Positions 19,895-24,774 of a stretch of 24,774 bases of DNA are shown piece after piece. This DNA is from Polyrhizophydium stewartii. Taxonomy: Eukaryota > Chytridiomycota > Chytridiomycetes > Rhizophydiales. Within the stretch, counting starts at the first letter, position 1. Every line of letters begins with the position of its first letter. The stretch lies in assembly GCA_027604665.1 (NCBI GenBank), contig JADGIZ010000120.1, forward strand, positions 1-24,774. The letters are read 5' to 3'. A program made the position numbers and the translations under genes. Under the pieces are notes generated by a model. That model saw only the letters and a list, made by a program, of their open reading frames with translations, was not told the DNA's origin and made no database searches.

Positions 19895-22800
19895 ATGCCT
19901 GGGCATGGCCTCGCGCCGCATCCATCTGACCAGATCGGACCCATGTTTGCGGGGCGCCAGCGCGCGGCGGGGAAGCGAGACACGGTCAGCAGCAGGCCGC
20001 AGCCGGCCGCAGGCCTCCCCGGCGCCGAAGGCAACTCGCGCCACGGGGGCCAGGCCGAGGCAGAGGACGCCAGCACGCTGCCGCCGCTCGTTTCCGAAGT
20101 CATGAGCGCCGTGCGTCTCAACTGGGACTTCATGACGACCTCGGAGGTGGGTCTCGCGGACCTCGGCTCTTGCGGGCCCCTCGCGCCCATCGCATGCACC
20201 CCTCCCGCGCACATGCCTCCGTCGATGGCACCGCCCGCTGCTCGAGTAACTAATCCTTGGGCTGCCAATGCGTGGGTGGTGTTGGCCCGCAGTTCAATCC
20301 CATTCCATATGCGCTGTCGCTTCTGGACGGAAGCTCGCTCGGGCGCGATTACCAGGCGTTTTGCGAGATACATGATACGCTTGAGCGAGCCATGGATCTG
20401 ATTGTCAATGGTACGGCGTGTGGCGCGCGGCTCAACCGAAGCTGCGCCAAACCTGACTCGTTCGATGGCCCCCGGTCACCCAAGACTACCACCAGGCGTT
20501 CAACAATGCCATCCAGACTTTTAGCACGGTCGTCGACACAATCTCCGGTGGGTATTGCATGCCGCACCGCTGCCACCCGGGTCGCACAATACTGAGTTGC
20601 GTGTTGCAGAATCCAAGCACAAGATGCTTGCGATGAGGGAGGATCTTGAGAAGTGCAAAGGCTGGCTCGAGTGCAAGAGATTTGATCTCTTGCATCTCTG
20701 GGTGAAGAGCATCCAGTTCAAGGAAATGAGCCGCATCCTTGAGACCATGTACGTAGCATTCGTGATCTCTGTGCATCGGCAGGTGCGACCGTGATCGGAT
20801 CCCTGGTGCTGACACAGACTCGCGCCTACTGGCTTCAGCGACGAGCTGCAAAAAACACCGGCCAACATCGAAATGCTGATCGAGGGCAAGTATTTTCTAA
20901 GCGCGGTGCGCGCGCTGACAGGCGCAATCCGCACTCTCAGCGGAAGCGACTTTTCCGACATTGGCGCAATGGAGGGCGTAAACGAAAAGCTCGGCGATCT
21001 CAAGAAGGTCGCTAACTCGATATGGAAGATTCCCAGCCTCTGGATGCTGACGCCGAAAGCCTTGTGCATCCAGTCGGTTTTCGACGCTATTGTCGAAGAG
21101 CTACACGATCATCTGTATCTGAAGACGCCGATTTCGATGCTCCGAATCGAGCAGATCGCCATGTGCGCTATTATTCCCTGACATTCAAGATGCAGTCAAA
21201 GGCAAAGCTGACCAAAACGTAATGTTGCTAACACCAGGCTCTCCCGCGAGAACGTCGAGCTGCCCGATGGCAAGCAGCTTGCAAAACCAAAACGCGCTGA
21301 GCTGCACACTGATCCCAGAATTTGGTGCAGGAAACGAGTACCAGTTTTTCTCAGAGGCGAAAATCGCCTTCATTGACGGCCAGCTGCACTCGGAGGTGGG
21401 ATAGTCAAGCGCTCGAGAGGCGCCTCGACTGCGCAAGCTGCAACTGACGCATTTCAGTAGACTGTGGACGATTTTGAGTCCAACCCGGAAATGGACTCTT
21501 TCAAGCATATCCAGGCGCTTGTCGAAAGCATGGCAATACTCGAGCGGCTATCTGACGGACTGTCGGTGCGCAGAAACTCTGGCACTGCATCCAAAGCAGC
21601 ACTTCTGACGCAAAATCTTGCGCAGACGATAAAAGACCGGCTCTCGCAGGAGCTTTTCAACGTTGTCGAACGCACCATCGAGGAGCTCGAGCAAAGGTGA
21701 GTCGAGTGCGCAACAAAGCTCGTTTGACTTGGCTGACGCGTTGCATACGGCAGCCAGGCTCGCGGCCTCGGATCGGATGGGCAGGACGACAGCCACGACG
21801 TGGAAAGCAACCTGTTGGCCACACTCCTCTTTTCGCTCTACGACAAGTTCGAGACAGTTGCTCTCACGCATCTATTTATTATCGGTGTTGCAACCCGCTC
21901 ACTTGGGGTAAGAAAATAGAGATGCAGCCCGATCCAGCGCGCTGATGTTTGCTGACTCGCAGTTGGGATGCGGACTCAGCTGGATTCGGCAAAGCGTGAG
22001 CTCACAGGCCTTGTGCTTCTGCAGCTCTGTGCTTAGTGCTCACGATAATTTTTTCAGTCCCCTATACCAAATCGGATGTCTGCTTTGCCATCCAGAGCGA
22101 AGCAAAGGCGCTTCTTTACGATTACCTCACAACAGCCGAGAAGGTGGCAACTGGCTCGAGCGCCGTGGCCTCGATGAACGAGATATTGCGCGACAAGCGC
22201 CGTGGCAGGGAGCGGATTGCCAAGGTGGGCAGCCAGAGCTCAACCGGAAGCGGCTGGCACGCTAACGCCGGCAGCAGCAAGTTTATCGCATCAGCGGCGC
22301 GCTCAATGCAAGCTTCCCACAAAACTTCATCAGCAGCCTCGATTCAACCGCTCCCGAGCCCGAGACCGGTGCCGAGTTTGGCCACATTCTCGATTCGCAC
22401 GGCACACAGGGAGCGACTGATAAGTACTCGAACACGGTTGCGGCTGGGCATAAGCTGCTCATTCGACCCGAGGCGTCGAACATTTTGGTCGCCTTTAAGC
22501 CGACGCTCCAGTTCACAGAAAAAATGGAGATGGCATCTGGAATCGAGTAAGTGCCGATGCAGACCATTGGCAATTCCATCGGCCCACTGACGCCAAATAG
22601 GCCGCGCGTGTTCCGCGTGTTTCTCGATGACTTTGTGCTCAATGTCTTTCTGCCGCAAATCCAAGACCAGGTCGTATCGTTTTATCACAATTTTGTTAAT
22701 GGCAGGCGATAATCGATCTCGCCGCCAGCCGGCTCGTGCATCTGAATCTGTCTGACAGATGTTATGCAGGCATCGACGCGTTCCAGACCGATCAGCTGCC

Positions 22801-24457
22801 GGGGATTCCTTATCCCCTCGTGAAGGTGTGAACACGGCACATTGAGGCGACTTGACATTTCTCGCTGACACCACGCAGAGCGCCGTTGCCCTGGCGTTTC
22901 TCTCTCAAAACATGTGCCGCACCTCGCACACGATCCCCATCCACAGGGAGGAATTTCTGCGCACACTTCTTTCACTGGCTGAAAAGTATCTCGACAGGTG
23001 CCAGGCGCGCTGCAGATCACTGCTGTCGACCGAGCAGTCTTCTAGTGAGACGGCAGACGTCTCGAACGGCTCGATTGCATACGTCTGGGCGAAAAACGAC
23101 GATCTTGTTTCGCTTCTTGCGCAAAACTCTTTTCTGTGGGTCAAATGTGCTGTGCGTTTCCTCGCAGATGATTTCTTGACCAACGTGCGAGGCAGGTCTG
23201 ATGCATCGCCGACTAGCTCGCACACTGACTCGAATGCAGGCATGTGGCAAAAGGTTCGTGCGTGACCATTATGAAGGAACCTGGATCGTCGTTCACACTC
23301 CGTAGGAAACGATCCTTGAGATGCGACTGAAAGGCGAGCGTTCGTTCCATCGCAGCGAGCTCATCTTTGAGCCGCGGCGTCTCGAGGCCCTTGCTCAGCT
23401 GCACTACAGCACGGTGAGTCCACTCAAACAGCAATGGTGCGTCAGTCCAACTTGCTGACGCTGTCGGCGAGCAGGAGTGGCTTGCTGCTCAAATTGCACA
23501 GGTGCGCGGTGCCGACTCAGGGGGCACCGGGCTTGTCGCTACGCGGGCTTTCGCCGACTCGAGCGAGTCGCTGGTGAGCGCCGCTTTATTCGCACGTCTA
23601 CATACGGGCGGCTGACGAGTTCAGTCCGAGTACGTGCGACTATCAACTGAGAGCTTGCCGGCCTTGGTTGTCGATGGCAGTATCCCTCCGCATGCAAGCA
23701 TCTCCCGCGAGCTTGCAAAACAGTTTGATGCTCTCGCCGACTCGTTCAAGAAACTCTCGCAAACGTGCATTTTTGTGCTGCGCATTGAGCTGCGGTGCCA
23801 CTCGCTCTACTACCTCGATCTGGCTATTCGCGAGGCATGTGCCGTTTAGGCCCTTGCGCAATGGCAAGCGAGCTAACCAGCTCCATTGCATCCAGGGAAG
23901 CTACAACTTTGACGATGCCAATCCCGATCCAGACCCATATATTGCCATGCTGAACATGGACCTCTCCGCAACAGAAGAAGCCGTTGCTGCAGCGCTACCA
24001 GAGCGACGCACGCGCTTCCTGTTTGATGGTCTCGGGGAGCTCATGGCGCACACGCTCGTGTGCAACCTGCGCTACATCCGCGCTGTCAACAAGGCCGGCG
24101 TCCTACGTCTCGTGAGGAACGTCCAATCGCTTCAACAGAATCTCACCAATCTTGCATGCGCGCACCAGCAGAATCTCGATCGAGCTCGCCGATACTACGA
24201 GCTGTTAGAAGCTGAAGCCCAGGTTTGTGCTAGCCACCGAGACTCTGCTTCACTGTTTGTGGCATTAACAATGCGCTGCAAAGGATATTGTTCAGACAGT
24301 GCCGGATCATGCAGGCCTCTTCACGTACGATGAATACAAGGCCCTACTCGATCTCTTGTTCCACGACGCACTTGCTGACGGAAGTGCGCCTGCGCTCAAG
24401 AAATACAACGAGTTCGTCCAGCAACTCAAGGATTACTTTGTCAAACATCGCAGTTGA
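19895..24457 (+). CDS. SEC8: Exocyst complex subunit Sec8 (EXOC4)
   Basis: Tethers secretory vesicles to the plasma membrane as part of the octameric exocyst. I count 21 exons: 19895-20146, 20293-20410, 20485-20547, 20610-20748, 20839-21007, 21074-21162, 21238-21269, 21319-21395, 21461-21696, 21754-21907, 21980-21995, 22058-22224, 22275-22546, 22601-22701, 22770-22825, 22879-23253, 23306-23413, 23475-23573, 23625-23834, 23896-24222, 24284-24457; about 1077 residues (human 974). Matches to EXOC4: [119 protein letters not shown]. Introns 7, 14 and 19 are read as GC-AG; intron 19 is fixed by homology. Exons 6-8 (21074-21395) and the 16-nt exon 11 are the least certain. An alternative start is ATG 19943. 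Confidence 0.93.
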
Positions 24458-24774
24458 ACAAAGCAACCAAAAAGCCAGAATGAACATCCTTTCAGTGTTG
24501 ATCGAAAACTAGAGCTTTAAGACACCATCAATAGTAGGAAAGGAACAGATAAACGATTATTCAAACAGAGCCGCCAAAAAATTTATCAATACTAATTCAA
24601 AATGCAAGCACATGTCGATCTTTAGGCTAACCAAGGGGTAGCCAATCTCGATAAAAGCAATGCTCTGCATTCCACACTATCGATTTGTGGCAGCAGTGAC
24701 TGTTTTGAACGGGAATACGCGCAATCGACAGATCTCGGTCAAGTGTGCAAAAACGCTCGCAGAACCCACAAAAC
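24458..24774. other. SEC8 3' flank, AT-rich intergenic sequence
   Basis: These 317 bp run to the window edge. Base composition drops sharply in GC compared with the rest, with A-rich stretches (CCAAAAAATTTATC near 24575). I see no coding exon, RNA gene or repeat. GATAAACGATTATTC near 24548 could hold a divergent poly(A) signal, without an exact AATAAA. Confidence 0.5.

Noticed and set aside
19048..20373. 441-residue open frame on the minus strand
   Set aside because: It runs through PGK exons and introns in one frame and into SEC8 exon 1 antisense. Only its PGK exon pieces look like protein; spliced PGK explains them. Stops are rare by chance at this GC content.
21074..21240. Apparent frameshift in SEC8, with a second plausible frame ([17 protein letters not shown]) after HLYLKT
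   Set aside because: No intron or single-base reason joins the two frames. A GTGCGC donor at 21163 and the CTAACACCAG acceptor give an in-phase intron covering it. Some doubt remains, and cDNA would settle it.

Overview
The window is nuclear DNA from a GC-rich, intron-dense eukaryote with a flagellum. Short spliceosomal introns (about 45-280 nt, typically starting GTGCGT or GTGAGT, with a CTGAC/CTAAC branch-like motif shortly before the 3' AG) break nearly every gene. Axonemal genes (AXDND1-like, DRC7) sit beside housekeeping genes (ribosomal protein eL28, CAF1 deadenylase, TPI, PGK, exocyst Sec8). A zoosporic (chytrid-grade) fungus or another flagellated opisthokont fits best. That is an inference from gene content; no species can be named. 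I saw no bacterial operon, tRNA, rRNA, transposon or CRISPR signal.

Layout, 13 genes on alternating strands: an unrecognised partial gene (45-501, +); eL28 (649-1181, -); a pyrimidine-nucleotide-type mitochondrial carrier (1485-3104, +); CAF1/POP2 (3483-4802, -); a small two-membrane-helix protein (4991-5617, -); a triple-longin protein of the HerMon type (5799-7668, -); a multi-pass J-domain protein (7820-9140, +); an unrecognised small protein (9137-9511, -); AXDND1-like (9549-12449, +); triosephosphate isomerase (12616-13833, -); DRC7 (13910-17615, +); phosphoglycerate kinase (17727-19710, -); exocyst Sec8 (19895-24457, +). Spacing is tight: five head-to-head pairs share promoter gaps of 37-303 bp, and one tail-to-tail pair overlaps by its stop codons.

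Exon models were built by hand. A junction was accepted only if the splice phase matched and, where a family is known, the joined protein aligned without a gap. The models contain about 79 introns. Most are GT-AG. At least three, and probably six, are GC-AG. One, in DRC7, has an exact U12-type ATATCCTTT donor and an AC end, and looks like a minor-spliceosome AT-AC intron. Several exons are only 15-32 nt long. The notable biology is the splicing (U12-type intron, GC-AG enrichment, microexons) and the interleaving of two glycolytic enzymes with flagellar and secretion genes. No defence or mobile system was found.
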